Assembly (NCBI RefSeq): GCF_963678635.1
Contig: NC_087063.1
Span: forward strand, 71,321,617-71,385,616
Reading direction: 5' to 3'
DNA from: Symsagittifera roscoffensis
Taxonomy: Eukaryota > Xenacoelomorpha > Acoela > Convolutidae
Length of the DNA stretch: 64,000 bases
The position numbers and the translations under genes were made by a program. The notes beneath the pieces were generated by a model that made no database searches, was not told where the DNA came from, and was given only the letters and a program-made list of their open reading frames with translations. Positions 60,401 to 61,617 of this stretch are shown here, piece after piece. Each line of letters starts with the position of its first letter. The stretch's first letter is position 1.

Positions 60401-61617
60401 CCTCAGTTTTCATGTTGGTTGTACTTGTACCAACTCGGTCTGTTAAAATTGCATTTTTTTCCAGTTTTTCCGGCTGAATAGGTTTCGGCTTGTTTTTTAT
60501 CGGCTCTTTTTGCGTGTAGGCTTGTAGGCTCTTATTGCGTGTGTGTGTGTGTGTTCTGAGGGGAAGGGACTTCAATTTTTAAAATTAATTCTGAATTTAA
60601 AAAAAAAAAGTATCGGCATAAGAGTTTCTGCTCAGGTATTTGTTACCGGCTTTGTTACCGCTTAGTTGGATTTGTTACGATGCTGATTTTTTATTCTATT
60701 GTCTGGACATGTTTTATCCGCTTTATTCTATATTTAATATTATGGTCATCTTTATTCATTTTGATCGATCTAGTTGTATCGCAGCTCAGCTTCGCCTGTG
60801 TAAAATTTTCTTTTTTTTTGTTCATTGCTTGGTATTATAGGTTTCGTTGTCGGCGAGCAGTCGGTTCAAAGTACCGGCTGTGCACCGTCTGAAGCGACAT
60901 CCGTTCGACAGAGAGGCGGTGATAGCCTCTATGCGGGGTCACTACGAAGTGGCAGTGTGGAAGCTGGAGTCTGGCTCAAGGAGTAAGATTTTCTGGAGTA
61001 GTTCAAGTGACCCTCTCAACTACCAGCAGCCCTCTTCAGCTAGGGGAGGGGCAGGAACGGGGACAAATAGCTACGCAATGGGATTCTATGCTGTGGGCGA
61101 GACAGAAGCTGATTTCCAAATCATATCAGGTACCTTCTAATCAACTGGAATGGGTAGAAAAAAGAGTCAATTTTTATCCTGAGTGCTTTCATTTGTTCGT
61201 GTTTTTGCCACGACGTGGCTATATGTCTGTAACTTCTAACGGGTAGCAATTTTAGCCTCAATTTTGTGTTTTGTTAAGTCGATTTGATTAAGTTGATATC
61301 ATTTTGTACGTTGTGTCCACCAAATAATAGTCTTAGGTCATTTGGTGATTTCAAATTGAAGTTATCTCGAGAACTGGCTTCTGGCGTCGCGCATTTAAAC
61401 AGCTAATGTCTCAGCTCGGATTCCTCTGAATCGAATATCGTTTTGGATGTGTTTGTGTCTCTGGTTTTCCCTCGTTTTAAAAATCTGCTCTAAAAATTAC
61501 AATAAGACAGTAATAATACAATTTATAATGTTTTCCTTCATCTCTTTAGTTCTATTGCTTGAAAGACTCGCAGACAAGTTGGAATTCCTATTTGATGACG
61601 ATGTAGATCAAGTTTAA
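21333..61617 (+). CDS. PIK3R4 (VPS15): VPS15/PIK3R4 regulatory subunit of class III PI3-kinase (whole gene)
   Basis: Fifteen exons join in phase: 21333-21488, 33890-34186, 34841-34939, 35062-35726, 36180-36338, 41190-41283, 41662-41875, 42603-42875, 44585-44757, 48244-48931, 54605-54991, 55647-55883, 57560-57695, 58525-58696, 60841-61129. They give 1346 codons; a proposed last exon (61550-61617) adds 22 residues and a stop. VPS15 is the myristoylated kinase-like scaffold that anchors VPS34 to endosomal and autophagic membranes. Visible are Gly2 after the initiator Met (MGNNLAA), the kinase Lys52, the catalytic loop HGDLKLEN (Asp161), DFA in place of DFG as in other VPS15 proteins, the APE motif, a HEAT-type helical middle (exons 5-9), a linker (exon 10) and WD40 blades (exons 11-15). 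The end is odd: blade 6 stops midway and blade 7 was not found. The gene is 40 kb long because introns carry retroelements. Confidence 0.9.
21738..21810 (+). repeat. tRNA-derived SINE head
   Basis: TGGTCTAGAGGTAGCGTCC resembles a tRNA A box/D arm and GAGGGTTCGAATCCGGTC contains a near-perfect B box (GGTTCGAATCC) at normal spacing, with tRNA-Gly/Glu-like sequence between. The acceptor stem does not pair, so this is not a functional tRNA gene. A related stretch (ATGCCTGG, then GTTCGAATCTGATCAGGACC) occurs at about 60045-60110. Confidence 0.6.
22089..22531. repeat. family D foldback-type element with compound 31-bp TIRs
   Basis: The left terminus GGACAACAAGCCGACGGG continues with two tandem GGGACTTCAAGCCGAA-type units; the right terminus is the reverse complement (TTCGGCTTGAAGTCCC twice, then GTCGGCTTGATGTCC). 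The interior (~370 bp) is AT-rich without coding. It is a MITE-like element of 443 bp in VPS15 intron 1. Confidence 0.8.
23042..23071 (+). repeat. family E right terminus
   Basis: TTTGCAAAGTGCAGCTTCG followed by CCTGTGTAAAG matches the hairpin-plus-TGTGTAAA end shared by at least seven other places in the window (46188, 49564, 56779, 57201, 59440, 59735, 60777). Its left end was not identified. Confidence 0.65.
23394..23398. repeat. target-site duplication, left copy (AAGAC)
   Basis: AAGAC directly precedes the left LTR and recurs at 33224-33228 directly after the right LTR. Five bases is the usual size for BEL/Pao integration. Confidence 0.9.
23399..23846 (-). repeat. BEL/Pao 3' LTR
   Basis: In element orientation it starts TGTAGCAATGC and ends GAGCGCACA (TG...CA termini). 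Compared with the right LTR I see one A-run length difference, one C/A substitution (GTAACCCCC versus GTAACCCAC) and one T/A difference in the terminal GC(T/A)ACA. The pol stop codon lies inside it. It contains a tRNA-like segment (about 23711-23805, minus strand). Confidence 0.95.
23711..23805 (-). promoter_or_regulatory. tRNA-like A box/B box in the left LTR copy
   Basis: This is the same tRNA-derived segment as at 33088-33182, in the 3' LTR, with the same GTTGGCCGAGTGG and GGTTCGAGTCC boxes. Confidence 0.55.
23828..27895 (-). CDS. pol: BEL/Pao pol: protease, RT, RNase H, integrase
   Basis: The 1355-codon frame carries a protease motif ([12 protein letters not shown], near residue 70), an RT with catalytic YMDDYLDS (about residue 483) and [11 protein letters not shown] before it, RNase H blocks (HMFGDSSQ near 665, [28 protein letters not shown] near 739), integrase zinc-binding residues (HHKHFHQ...CVTCRKRK) and a catalytic core with VDYFGP (near 1055), WSDNGTNF (near 1117) and [12 protein letters not shown] (near 1165), then the C-terminal module found in BEL integrases ([19 protein letters not shown]). 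All catalytic residues appear intact. The true N-terminus lies upstream in this frame: the zinc knuckle/LLHG region before the first ATG is also open. The stop at 23828 lies inside the 3' LTR. Confidence 0.93.
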   Translation of the reverse strand: MLHGAERIFPRKENSKVSNKAGINKSKENTNTSTHAAVSDVHDIESSKGLLPIATLGVSSDVTSLLTLVLCDSASTHSWVSSSLVNRLGLVGEPVNLSISGFNSTTVVETQRVKFTVSSEPNNSDFVFSLCAYVKDSIRIGSELINIADLQNKYPQLAPIKPIQYTYEDVEVIIGQDYYHAVRPIEFILVDDKNSPCSVRLPIGWVLSGPLPPSGNSTSSCFKCVVEDSSLTDQIKSWYELESYGAFKQVDARSAADKHALSILNSETVHNGERYIVPMLWIDSNVSLPNNYYSSLAQFKSLERRLSKDPELRERYAETIREDIRKGYVVTVEPHDPRKRSDREWYLPHHPVVNPNKPGKVRRVLNGASKFHGTSLNKSLLVGPDLLQNLILVLLRFRQHKYAVSADIEGMFLQVGVLNRDQISLRFLWREDTTSDVVVHQYTRHIFGPRDSPTCANFALRKTATDNMSTYPEAASVVNEKFYMDDYLDSFENVTQAIKTSRDLVSLLKLGGFNLTKFVSNADEITSAMNPEESETSSSPIKEICNGAEQSSHVLGLKWDHVKDTLVVSRGVDRPLDKAITQRTVLSFVSSVFDPVGLVAPYTVRARLLLKDIWKISGQSWDDELPEDIRDKFLEWHSGLPLLGQLTIPRCYFTELVDQIELHMFGDSSQDVFCAVGFLRARLASSHKTQISFIFGKARVAPMKALSIPKLELQAALLATRLKDDILTALTVSINHVFMWTDSTTVLQWLNSTEKLPVFVANRVGEILESTTIDEWHHVLSGNNPADTGTRGIYSEALKDSSWVIGPSILRTTDWPFIPDERVINKIRLKGPSCDVDNCLETSSSFVTDVTSIKHPEHGFNWERFSSFTRYKRVVAFMLRVLPSHKHFRGKDLRITDPTELDIAESKLIHLAQMESFPVELKALTAGKPIKNSSKIATYSPFIGPAGIIRSTGRIVRLVNTEFDTKHPIILDARHTLVRLLARSLHHKHFHQGLDYMRSVLNMKYAILGLRRLLRSIENQCVTCRKRKASTIQPIMSDLPVERLGYKQPPFNHTGVDYFGPLYVPVRRSTEKRWGFLFTCLTTRAVHLEIVPSLDTSSCVMGIERFVARRGTPSTIWSDNGTNFVGAEKELLACIKSWNGMAPTIFAHKGVTWKFNPPGAPHHGGSWERLVRSVKRVLYDILGSRRVTEEVLGTTLCLVEQALNSRPITPVSTDSRELEALTPNHFLLGQHATSFPSLLPGEHFDHKKRYVRAQSYANAIWSRWLQEYVPSLNKRVKWHTHSDFTLKTGDLVCVIEPDSPRGYYPLARIVKLNYGQDGCARSALVRTATREVTRPTVKLAPVLPSSGGEDVAMQM
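23847..23861 (-). other. polypurine tract of the BEL/Pao element
   Basis: On the minus strand CAGGGGGGGAGGA ends directly at the first base of the 3' LTR, the position required for the plus-strand primer. It also encodes the last pol codons (Ser-Gly-Gly-Glu-Asp). Confidence 0.8.
27972..28553 (-). pseudogene. BEL/Pao gag C-terminal part, frame-offset
   Basis: This 193-codon stretch continues the BEL gag-pol polyprotein ([19 protein letters not shown], then [20 protein letters not shown] and a CX2C cluster [13 protein letters not shown]). It is offset by one base from gag upstream (junction near 28567) and again from pol downstream (junction near 27972), inside a Cys-rich knuckle that continues in the pol frame. 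In BEL/Pao elements these segments normally form one ORF, so I read both offsets as disabling indels or sequencing errors. Confidence 0.75.
28567..30516 (-). CDS. gag: BEL/Pao gag N-terminal part
   Basis: The 649-codon frame starts [16 protein letters not shown], has predicted coiled coils near residues 1-60 and about 190-265 (Glu/Leu/Lys-rich, [20 protein letters not shown]), a Ser-rich linker, a long Pro/Ser/His-rich middle, and ends with the BEL gag signature region ([20 protein letters not shown] and [13 protein letters not shown]). It stops prematurely near 28567 because of a one-base offset. It begins 84 bases after the extra upstream ORF, in the same frame but with stops between. Confidence 0.85.
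   Translation of the reverse strand: MKNMDEKFQSKIRKLFETRLNLENELLKGHSLLLEYIENNSRTTKIDNAVYKCKIALEKAVDVNEQLIRLAGKTENPEKIIAQQDLWLKKVTEMNDKVMHEAQSYKMSLEPSSFPAAGITGSKGSLQQTRSETSSRSHKTSESAARVSENRSKVSNQSKDSRKLDSHKSDKSASTRHTSTVRTMSSSEKRHELALVKRRHEELERQYQVSLRLKEQENRLKFEQSQLELEQLAENHKKQLIEMELKAFELEDSSSEVSEKVAESNLTGVSQPISKVATDRTNDWVDSVSSQAPPDIASAPGLQAFTRVPISSGPTTSALLANAIHTSNSHNHEHTAFSDPGIHSYGHRAMPQFGSASRLPLQASVSFPASVPFPVNNMHSSAHVSPPSAVPLQTMSSNITNGSFAIAQPESLPVPMLPAQPGSGFVSLSPAFAGGGFSSFGVNPTPVFFSAPNCHAAPVQTQHNLPFVPHTVSPSINDYYTSDANLWRLAATTPIVTPAQCCNAGNIFSNVTTVVPSCNTAAPYTSGGTVYFNTPPVHPQHVPHFVNHTNTGYQPVNEDYAPSSAYPNQGCSSDRPLSARELAELLMHSRKDHLPEWKLAQFDGNPLNWHEWFGQFKSTVDSAVLTDDTKLTYLKTLVTGKAKTAICGV
30601..31338 (-). 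CDS. extra ORF of the BEL/Pao element, unknown function
   Basis: A 245-codon ORF lies between the PBS and gag in sense orientation. It is not gag, pol or an obvious env: there is no signal peptide or transmembrane helix. The N-terminal half contains [17 protein letters not shown] and [16 protein letters not shown], which distantly recall the GDS and GxND blocks of SGNH/GDSL hydrolases; the C-terminal ~60 residues are very basic ([20 protein letters not shown]). Similarity to SGNH is my inference only. It could alternatively be a captured host gene or a lineage-specific accessory protein. The start at 31338 is the first ATG. Confidence 0.7.
   Translation of the reverse strand: MCVVGVQPTYLIFQPHWYLSVTKPSHRSPKCMVFILGASSLDHALRKLPAPSQKRVKDTCFTKPGLSLNFNARDSQKTIQYYLHHYLSHRNDLVIWHDAINNSISRHRSNNKRKLSSEQLVNLLLRYRTNICAIVYCRRNGTEDIEESLGSTGILVLNVVKDFISKRKAKDQVLIEKYKELHQPPSLELKTLLLLRRYSANLNILKTRKKRNRLPLKARKAIRNRLQVEALRRQVPPSCKLMLIY
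31300..31607 (-). repeat. imperfect direct duplication in the BEL/Pao leader
   Basis: Two stretches about 195 bp apart (about 31321-31405 and 31516-31602) share AAACCTGAGGATGAAA, TTCAACTTAA/CTCAACTTAA and GACCACTTAAC with substitutions throughout. The first copy includes the start region of the extra ORF. It is an old partial duplication. Confidence 0.7.
31608..32557 (-). other. BEL/Pao 5' leader
   Basis: About 950 bases between the duplicated region and the tandem array contain only short chance ORFs on both strands. A packaging or translation-control role is possible but no structure could be assigned. Confidence 0.45.
32558..32769 (-). repeat. 65-bp tandem array in the BEL/Pao leader
   Basis: Three complete, essentially identical 65-bp units start at 32558, 32623 and 32688 (GGTCCCTTGTGTTGGAATGC ... 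GAGATCAAAAAA); a fourth, starting at 32753, breaks off after GGTCCCTTGTG into the primer-binding site. The array therefore ends in the PBS itself. Confidence 0.92.
32754..32771 (-). other. primer-binding site of the BEL/Pao element
   Basis: Three bases inside the 5' LTR the minus strand reads TGGCGCCCCACAAGGGAC. It begins with TGG (complement of a tRNA CCA end) and resembles lysine-tRNA-type binding sites in its first eight and last positions. The exact primer tRNA is not proven. Its distal half coincides with the start of the 65-bp tandem repeat unit. Confidence 0.7.
32775..33223 (-). repeat. BEL/Pao 5' LTR
   Basis: This 449-bp LTR is the promoter-bearing copy in element orientation and is almost identical to 23399-23846. 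Just inside its end on the minus strand lies the primer-binding site. The same tRNA-like segment is present at about 33088-33182. Confidence 0.95.
33088..33182 (-). promoter_or_regulatory. tRNA-like A box/B box inside the BEL/Pao LTR
   Basis: On the minus strand, GCTCAGTTGGCCGAGTGG closely resembles the D arm (A box) of Leu/Ser-type tRNAs, and 60 bases on GTAGGTTCGAGTCCCCCAC contains a perfect B box (GGTTCGAGTCC). The spacing suits a long-variable-arm tRNA. The acceptor ends do not pair, so it is tRNA-derived rather than a tRNA gene. It lies in the U3-like part of the LTR in sense orientation and could act as an internal Pol III promoter; that function is inference. Confidence 0.6.
33224..33228. 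repeat. target-site duplication, right copy (AAGAC)
   Basis: It matches 23394-23398 exactly and marks the right junction of the BEL/Pao insertion. Confidence 0.9.
33890..34186 (+). CDS. PIK3R4 (VPS15): VPS15 exon 2: kinase N-lobe
   Basis: It encodes residues 53-151, starting [11 protein letters not shown] right after the exon 1 lysine. [20 protein letters not shown] and FQIIVAIAR are the strongly conserved VPS15 block before the catalytic loop. The acceptor is GTCTGTTGAAG, the donor AGA|GTATGT. Confidence 0.9.
34227..34338. repeat. family F short TIR element (hAT-like ends)
   Basis: Ends are CAGGGTAGCCACGGTATC and GGATACCGTGGCCACCC, near-perfect inverted repeats of about 17 bp. ACTTG flanks both sides and may be part of a target duplication. 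It starts 40 bp after VPS15 exon 2, in intron 2. Confidence 0.75.
34435..34627. repeat. family G short TIR element
   Basis: The left region AGTGTAAACCAGC ... AAACCAGCCGAAAAGCG and the right region GCGCATTTTCGGCTGGTT then TTTACACT are inverted repeats with an extra partial copy on the left. It is about 193 bp, in VPS15 intron 2. Confidence 0.7.
34841..34939 (+). CDS. PIK3R4 (VPS15): VPS15 exon 3: catalytic loop and DFA
   Basis: Residues 152-184: [20 protein letters not shown], then [13 protein letters not shown]. Asp161 and Asn166 of the catalytic loop are kept; Arg of HRD is Gly and DFG is DFA, both as in other VPS15 proteins. Acceptor TGTTTCAG, donor AAG|GTCAGT. Confidence 0.93.
35062..35726 (+). 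CDS. PIK3R4 (VPS15): VPS15 exon 4: activation segment and C-lobe
   Basis: Residues 185-405 plus two bases: [20 protein letters not shown], the APE block [44 protein letters not shown] and [14 protein letters not shown] mark the kinase C-lobe and the following VPS15-specific helix. It ends with SKLCALR at the start of the HEAT region. The donor is CG|GTACGT. Confidence 0.93.
36180..36338 (+). CDS. PIK3R4 (VPS15): VPS15 exon 5: HEAT repeats
   Basis: Residues 406-458 and two bases of 459: [40 protein letters not shown] and [12 protein letters not shown] form a helical HEAT-type pair at the expected place. The intron that follows contains LINE A. Confidence 0.85.
36339..36781. other. VPS15 intron 5, left part
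   Basis: No element is recognised except a short TTTA microsatellite at about 36541-36560. LINE A starts immediately to the right. Confidence 0.5.
37058..39871 (-). CDS. LINE A ORF2: APE endonuclease and reverse transcriptase
   Basis: The 937-codon frame is intact. The endonuclease shows [48 protein letters not shown] (near residue 150), [10 protein letters not shown] and the terminal DHFMIEV block. The RT shows [68 protein letters not shown] and [10 protein letters not shown] (FADD near residue 660), then a thumb region with CKYLGIELD and YGVLVYG. These are the parts used to nick target DNA and reverse-transcribe element RNA in place. Confidence 0.95.
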   Translation of the reverse strand: MSPTSFTQVLEAVSLLNVNVRSLKSNFEAFKVSLEQLAIAPSVIAVTETWLNPNDSAELFNLQGYKFFSSPRLSRGGGVGLYIRTELNTSQLVEVSAGEILKIEVVAGDKTATAVTVVYRQPSMRVEDIVHKLEKVLTEAKSKKRHVIMGDFNIDMMKKHKARDDLTEMFSSFGYHLLSPLLPTRVTSKTNSCIDHIWGNIGINNSCIHRWGPADHFMIEVSISMPKLVSRYKETFSFRNMKVFENDDTWLRFAFLLQSKLKEVDGTLSDLDKSAENFSEIILSCIDRFAPSQTRYVPKNNKSWVTNEVKKVANKKASAYRTYIQNPTEDNKIKYNSLRNKSNALNRKSFRRFWRSKLNTTDSHKYHKAVAAYLGKHKNVTLPDDINEKKAQDMNNFFVNIGPNLSDKIEVADPISLENVDYSMFFPSIKETEIEQIITELPNKLSSGCDCINTAIVKLCKPIITPWLTNFFNTCYTNGCYPKYLKIAKVFPIHKGGLQDEYGNYRPISLLSTLSKNFEKTIHIRLSSYLENCKLLSTNQYGFRSKLSTVKAVLDLTEEVRNLRDQKKKDVMLVLLDLKKAFDTVNHAILIDKLDRYGVRGKSLEILRSYLSNRKQYVVLNQFKSELKDVLCGVPQGSVLGPLLFLVYINDLPRIVRNCRLTLFADDTSVIKNKNASLDDFQEDLNRIDNWMKFNKLTVEGSKSKLLIFSKSKADAIYFADTCLQPVASCKYLGIELDNKLSFKDHIETIRKKLTRFCGVAYRLRNVMTISQMVMYYKTYVQPCVQYGVLVYGAVCKSALDVIHKLQKRFFRITFRKSYRDSITEIMAKSKIATVYELHVYEILKKIVNEELSQKCETNFYSTRSSVKGARILPSMKSKLKYNSVSHRVAKLINILANWCVTIPSSFKTHHSKNAFCHSILDSYIIGNCHLIDELYR
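39938..40843 (-). CDS. LINE A ORF1 protein
   Basis: The 301-codon protein begins with a coiled-coil region (about residues 1-56, [20 protein letters not shown]) followed by the conserved [16 protein letters not shown] block and a globular domain (VVACHPLG-like region, [20 protein letters not shown]), then a basic/Ser-Pro tail. This architecture is typical of ORF1 RNA-binding chaperones of CR1/Jockey-group LINEs. The matching ORF1 of LINE B shares [16 protein letters not shown] at the same position. Confidence 0.88.
   Translation of the reverse strand: MMLNIIKENINQLSNDIDPSLKSILQDLLSHVETQSGTIANMKNELIFLKKKVNDLERYSSKDCIIINNLPLRHGSDYVEDVIAFFREAIDIYVPRDSMVACHPLGPIRDNKNPPAVIVKFVYFDVKDRIWARKHFLRHYLNQINKKPVYLFERLTKRDSDLLDYMKGLNLKTTTNNCAPQVFIKRENGKVFTHNVADSVDAETLLASGKAQILAKKRKSIFQLGNQDATMRLNVNTTTPKRVSPPTPGSDQQILDYVKKHRNEPEKIVQYVDNLAKQSPQTELHSNVSNTSSVFTVEDSG
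41190..41283 (+). CDS. PIK3R4 (VPS15): VPS15 exon 6: HEAT repeats
   Basis: One base completes Arg459, then residues 460-490: [20 protein letters not shown] and [11 protein letters not shown], matching the 'Y-x-P-x-L' helix of the VPS15 HEAT region. The acceptor is strong (CTCTCCTCTCCTCTAG), the donor CAG|GTAAGA. Confidence 0.88.
41662..41875 (+). CDS. PIK3R4 (VPS15): VPS15 exon 7: HEAT repeats with a Gly/Ser-rich loop
   Basis: Residues 491-561 plus one base. [20 protein letters not shown] fits the conserved helix and YDEEL the conserved acidic block; between them is a Gly/Ala/Ser-rich low-complexity insertion ([19 protein letters not shown]). The acceptor (GTGTTTGAG) is weak but gives the required phase. 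The donor is C|GTAAGA. Confidence 0.78.
41988..42402 (+). repeat. family A element, complete copy
   Basis: The perfect 12-bp inverted termini are GAGTAATGAACG and CGTTCATTACTC. The 415-bp copy is non-coding and contains the family core (TTTCCCAGCGGAATAAAAAC, TTGATCCAGTTTTCTCAAGT). It lies in VPS15 intron 7. Confidence 0.88.
42603..42875 (+). CDS. PIK3R4 (VPS15): VPS15 exon 8: HEAT repeats
   Basis: Residues 562-652 plus one base of 653. [20 protein letters not shown] followed by AFHGNQ aligns with the conserved 'N-x-VKQ-x-LxE-x-G' HEAT helix of VPS15; [20 protein letters not shown] continues the solenoid. Acceptor GTGTCCAG, donor ATAG|GTGAAG. Confidence 0.88.
42990..43660 (+). repeat. family A element broken by families C and E
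   Basis: Family A sequence (CATACTCTTACAACTACAGA, then AACGTGAACGCCCTCTAG and ATTTCCCAGCGGAACAAAAA) is interrupted by a family C insertion at 43133-43482 and truncated on the right where family E begins at 43648. Confidence 0.65.
43133..43482. repeat. family C element (hAT-like GGGGCGGAT ends)
   Basis: The left end CAGGGGCGGATCTAGG and right end CCCTAAATCCGCCACC are inverted repeats. The interior has a run of about 20 C (43443-43462) and landmarks such as TATATTGGCGCC shared with the pieces at 55899-56225 and 63480-63725. Confidence 0.75.
43648..44259 (+). repeat. family E element with tRNA-like middle
   Basis: It starts TTTACACTTGCGAAGCGAG (a hairpin, then TGTATTAGTACGAACC) and ends with TCTCGCAAGTGTCTGCCTGT, a diverged form of the right terminus. 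In the middle, GGATAGTGCGTGAGACGCAA and GATACGAATCCTC resemble tRNA A and B boxes. Confidence 0.6.
44585..44757 (+). CDS. PIK3R4 (VPS15): VPS15 exon 9: HEAT repeats
   Basis: Residues 653-710: [20 protein letters not shown] and [17 protein letters not shown] are among the best-conserved HEAT blocks of VPS15. Acceptor CCCCTCTATATAG, donor AGA|GTGAGA. Confidence 0.92.
44919..45503 (+). repeat. family A element
   Basis: Ends are GAGTCGTTGCACGTAG (diverged) and GCGTTCATTGACTC; the interior has GTAAAGGTCACGAAAAACGT, ATTTCCCAGCGAAATAGAAA and TTGATCCAGTTTTCTCAAAT. Confidence 0.7.
45664..46214 (+). repeat. family E element with SINE-like body
   Basis: Left end TTTACTCAAGCATAGCTTGT, right end TATGCGAAGTGCAACTTCG then CCTCTGTGTG. 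The segment from about 45866 (CATCATGGATCTGTAGCG) to the right end matches 59127-59470 closely over ~340 bp, including TCGTATACT, TTGAGGCATGTTAG and CATTCAGTTTTTCCCAGTA. Confidence 0.75.
47241..47791 (+). repeat. family B element
   Basis: It starts TGTTCCGACCTTAGAGCATT, contains CCACGCAAAATAAGGTACCA and TCAGTCGTGATACGAGC, and ends with TAGTCGGATTCTGTGC plus the CGCATCAATCGGCTATCC tail. Confidence 0.75.
48244..48931 (+). CDS. PIK3R4 (VPS15): VPS15 exon 10: end of HEAT region and linker
   Basis: Residues 711-939 plus one base. [20 protein letters not shown] follows the HEAT block as expected; the rest is a charged linker of low conservation (for example [20 protein letters not shown]) with predicted helices, corresponding to the variable segment between helical and WD40 regions. 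Acceptor TTTCTGTAG, donor GAAA|GTAAGC. Confidence 0.87.
49338..49592 (+). repeat. family E element, short copy
   Basis: Starts TTTACGCTACCGAGCGTAGT (hairpin, then TTAGTATGAACC) and ends TTTGCGAAGCGCAGTTTCAC then CTCTGTGT. Only about 255 bp, so the middle is much reduced. Confidence 0.65.
49791..49877. repeat. family H palindromic mini-element, complete copy
   Basis: 87 bp bounded by GGATCTACTTAACAATCT plus C run and G run plus AGATTGTTAAGTAGATCC, perfect inverted repeats of about 25 bp. A third, imperfect inverted copy (GGAGATTCTTTAGTAGATAC) lies inside. Confidence 0.88.
49882..49955. repeat. family H second copy, left part
   Basis: It repeats the left terminus, C run and internal imperfect copy (GGAGATTCTTTGGTAGATAC) of 49791-49877, then breaks off into a GAAA microsatellite. 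The missing right terminus AGATTGTTAAGTAGATCC is found at 54371-54389, beyond LINE B. Confidence 0.75.
49951..49983. repeat. GAAA microsatellite
   Basis: About seven GAAA units directly after the truncated family H copy. Confidence 0.9.
50453..51355 (-). pseudogene. LINE B ORF2 C-terminal RT fragment
   Basis: Begins with [20 protein letters not shown] (FADD catalytic box), then [12 protein letters not shown] and LQYGFLVYG of the thumb/C-terminal region. It shares its frame with 51377-51616 but a stop separates them just after the GVPQGSIL block. Confidence 0.88.
51377..51616 (-). pseudogene. LINE B ORF2 RT palm fragment
   Basis: Contains [20 protein letters not shown] (first catalytic Asp) and [14 protein letters not shown]. 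It is one frame away from the upstream endonuclease-RT fragment. Confidence 0.85.
51633..53342 (-). pseudogene. LINE B ORF2 endonuclease and RT fingers fragment
   Basis: The 569-codon piece carries the APE-type endonuclease ([59 protein letters not shown]) and the RT fingers ([20 protein letters not shown]). The reading loses the RT frame around 51,630-51,830. It overlaps the end of ORF1 by 26 bases. Confidence 0.88.
53317..53613 (-). pseudogene. LINE B ORF1 C-terminal fragment
   Basis: A 98-codon charged tail (for example [20 protein letters not shown]) in a different frame from the N-terminal ORF1 part, with a 13-base overlap. Confidence 0.6.
53601..54326 (-). pseudogene. LINE B ORF1 N-terminal fragment
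   Basis: The 241-codon piece has a coiled-coil start ([20 protein letters not shown]), the conserved [16 protein letters not shown] block and [20 protein letters not shown], paralleling LINE A ORF1. Confidence 0.8.
54371..54389. repeat. family H right terminus beyond LINE B
   Basis: AGATTGTTAAGTAGATCC matches the right terminus of family H and is the complement of the terminus at 49882. It directly adjoins the LINE B 5' end. Confidence 0.75.
54605..54991 (+). CDS. PIK3R4 (VPS15): VPS15 exon 11: pre-propeller segment and WD40 blade 1 start
   Basis: Residues 940-1068 plus one base. [20 protein letters not shown] leads into [14 protein letters not shown], the conserved WRP-x-G and first WD40 strand. 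No GT donor fits; a GC donor (CTTG|GCATGC) at 54992 gives the right phase and an alignment of equal length with other VPS15 proteins. The acceptor is TTTATGTTTAG. Confidence 0.85.
54992..55646. other. VPS15 intron 11 (apparent GC-AG)
   Basis: About 55420-55570 resembles the left half of family A (TTTAATAAGGAAAGTTTAAAGG). Nothing else is recognised. Confidence 0.5.
55647..55883 (+). CDS. PIK3R4 (VPS15): VPS15 exon 12: WD40 blades 1-2
   Basis: Residues 1069-1147 plus one base: [17 protein letters not shown] closes blade 1 with a canonical WD40 DGSVRIW strand, and [20 protein letters not shown] forms blade 2. Acceptor GTGTTACAG, donor CCAT|GTTAGT. Confidence 0.9.
55899..56225. repeat. family C element, second copy
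   Basis: Starts CAGGGGCGGATTTGGGG with a run of G, then GCGCGCGCCAAAAAAACG and CAACATTTTCCAAAAAGTGC, shared with 63540-63680; ends near a C run at 56210-56221. No clear right terminus. Confidence 0.65.
56226..57559. other. VPS15 intron 12, right part
   Basis: A tRNA-like A box (CTTGGCCTAGAGGTAGCTTAG, about 56477) and two family E right ends (56779-56807 and 57201-57238) are visible. Otherwise nothing is recognised. Confidence 0.5.
57560..57695 (+). CDS. PIK3R4 (VPS15): VPS15 exon 13: WD40 blade 3
   Basis: Residues 1148-1192 plus two bases: [20 protein letters not shown] and NTIFGWDLR, with the conserved GWDLR end of a VPS15 blade. The acceptor could also be three bases further right (57563), which removes one residue. 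Donor AG|GTACAC. Confidence 0.85.
57892..57933 (+). repeat. G-rich tract
   Basis: Several runs of G, the longest about 11, in 40 bases of VPS15 intron 13. A G-quadruplex is possible. Confidence 0.7.
57934..58524. other. VPS15 intron 13, right part
   Basis: No repeat or gene is recognised. Confidence 0.4.
58525..58696 (+). CDS. PIK3R4 (VPS15): VPS15 exon 14: WD40 blade 4
   Basis: Residues 1193-1250: [20 protein letters not shown] then [20 protein letters not shown], the conserved WDxRF-x-x-P ending of this blade. Acceptor GTGTTATAG, donor CAT|GTAAGT. Confidence 0.92.
58697..60840. other. VPS15 intron 14, SINE-like repeats
   Basis: It holds a tRNA-like head (GGAGGTAATGCGGTTGCC and GTGTCGAGTCCCGGCCGG, about 59047-59105), a 59127-59470 segment that matches 45866-46214, family E right ends at 59735-59760 and 60777-60805, and a second tRNA-like SINE head at about 60045-60110. 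Other parts are unassigned. Confidence 0.6.
59127..59470 (+). repeat. SINE-like copy with family E right end
   Basis: From ATCATGGATATGTAGCG to GCGAAGTGCAACTTCGCCTC and TGTGTAAAG it matches the right part of the family E copy at 45664-46214 at most positions. Confidence 0.75.
60841..61129 (+). CDS. PIK3R4 (VPS15): VPS15 exon 15: WD40 blade 5 and part of blade 6
   Basis: Residues 1251-1346 plus one base: [20 protein letters not shown] and [20 protein letters not shown] form blade 5; [20 protein letters not shown] begins blade 6. The FWD strand expected next is not in this exon. A donor TCAG|GTACCT gives phase 1; without splicing the frame stops at 61138-61140. Confidence 0.88.
61130..61549. 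other. VPS15 intron 15 (proposed), nothing recognised
   Basis: I looked in all plus frames for the missing WD40 strands and did not find them. Confidence 0.4.
61550..61617 (+). CDS. PIK3R4 (VPS15): proposed terminal VPS15 exon
   Basis: A good acceptor (TTTTCCTTCATCTCTTTAG) is followed by 2 bases that complete the split codon and 21 codons ([21 protein letters not shown]) to a TAA. Phase fits, and an AATAAA lies about 380 bases downstream. The peptide does not resemble the conserved VPS15 C-terminus, so it may be a chance exon. Confidence 0.35.

Noticed and set aside
60192-60575. 127-codon minus-strand ORF
   Set aside because: Lys/Asn/Gln-rich translation of T-rich intron DNA; no domain.
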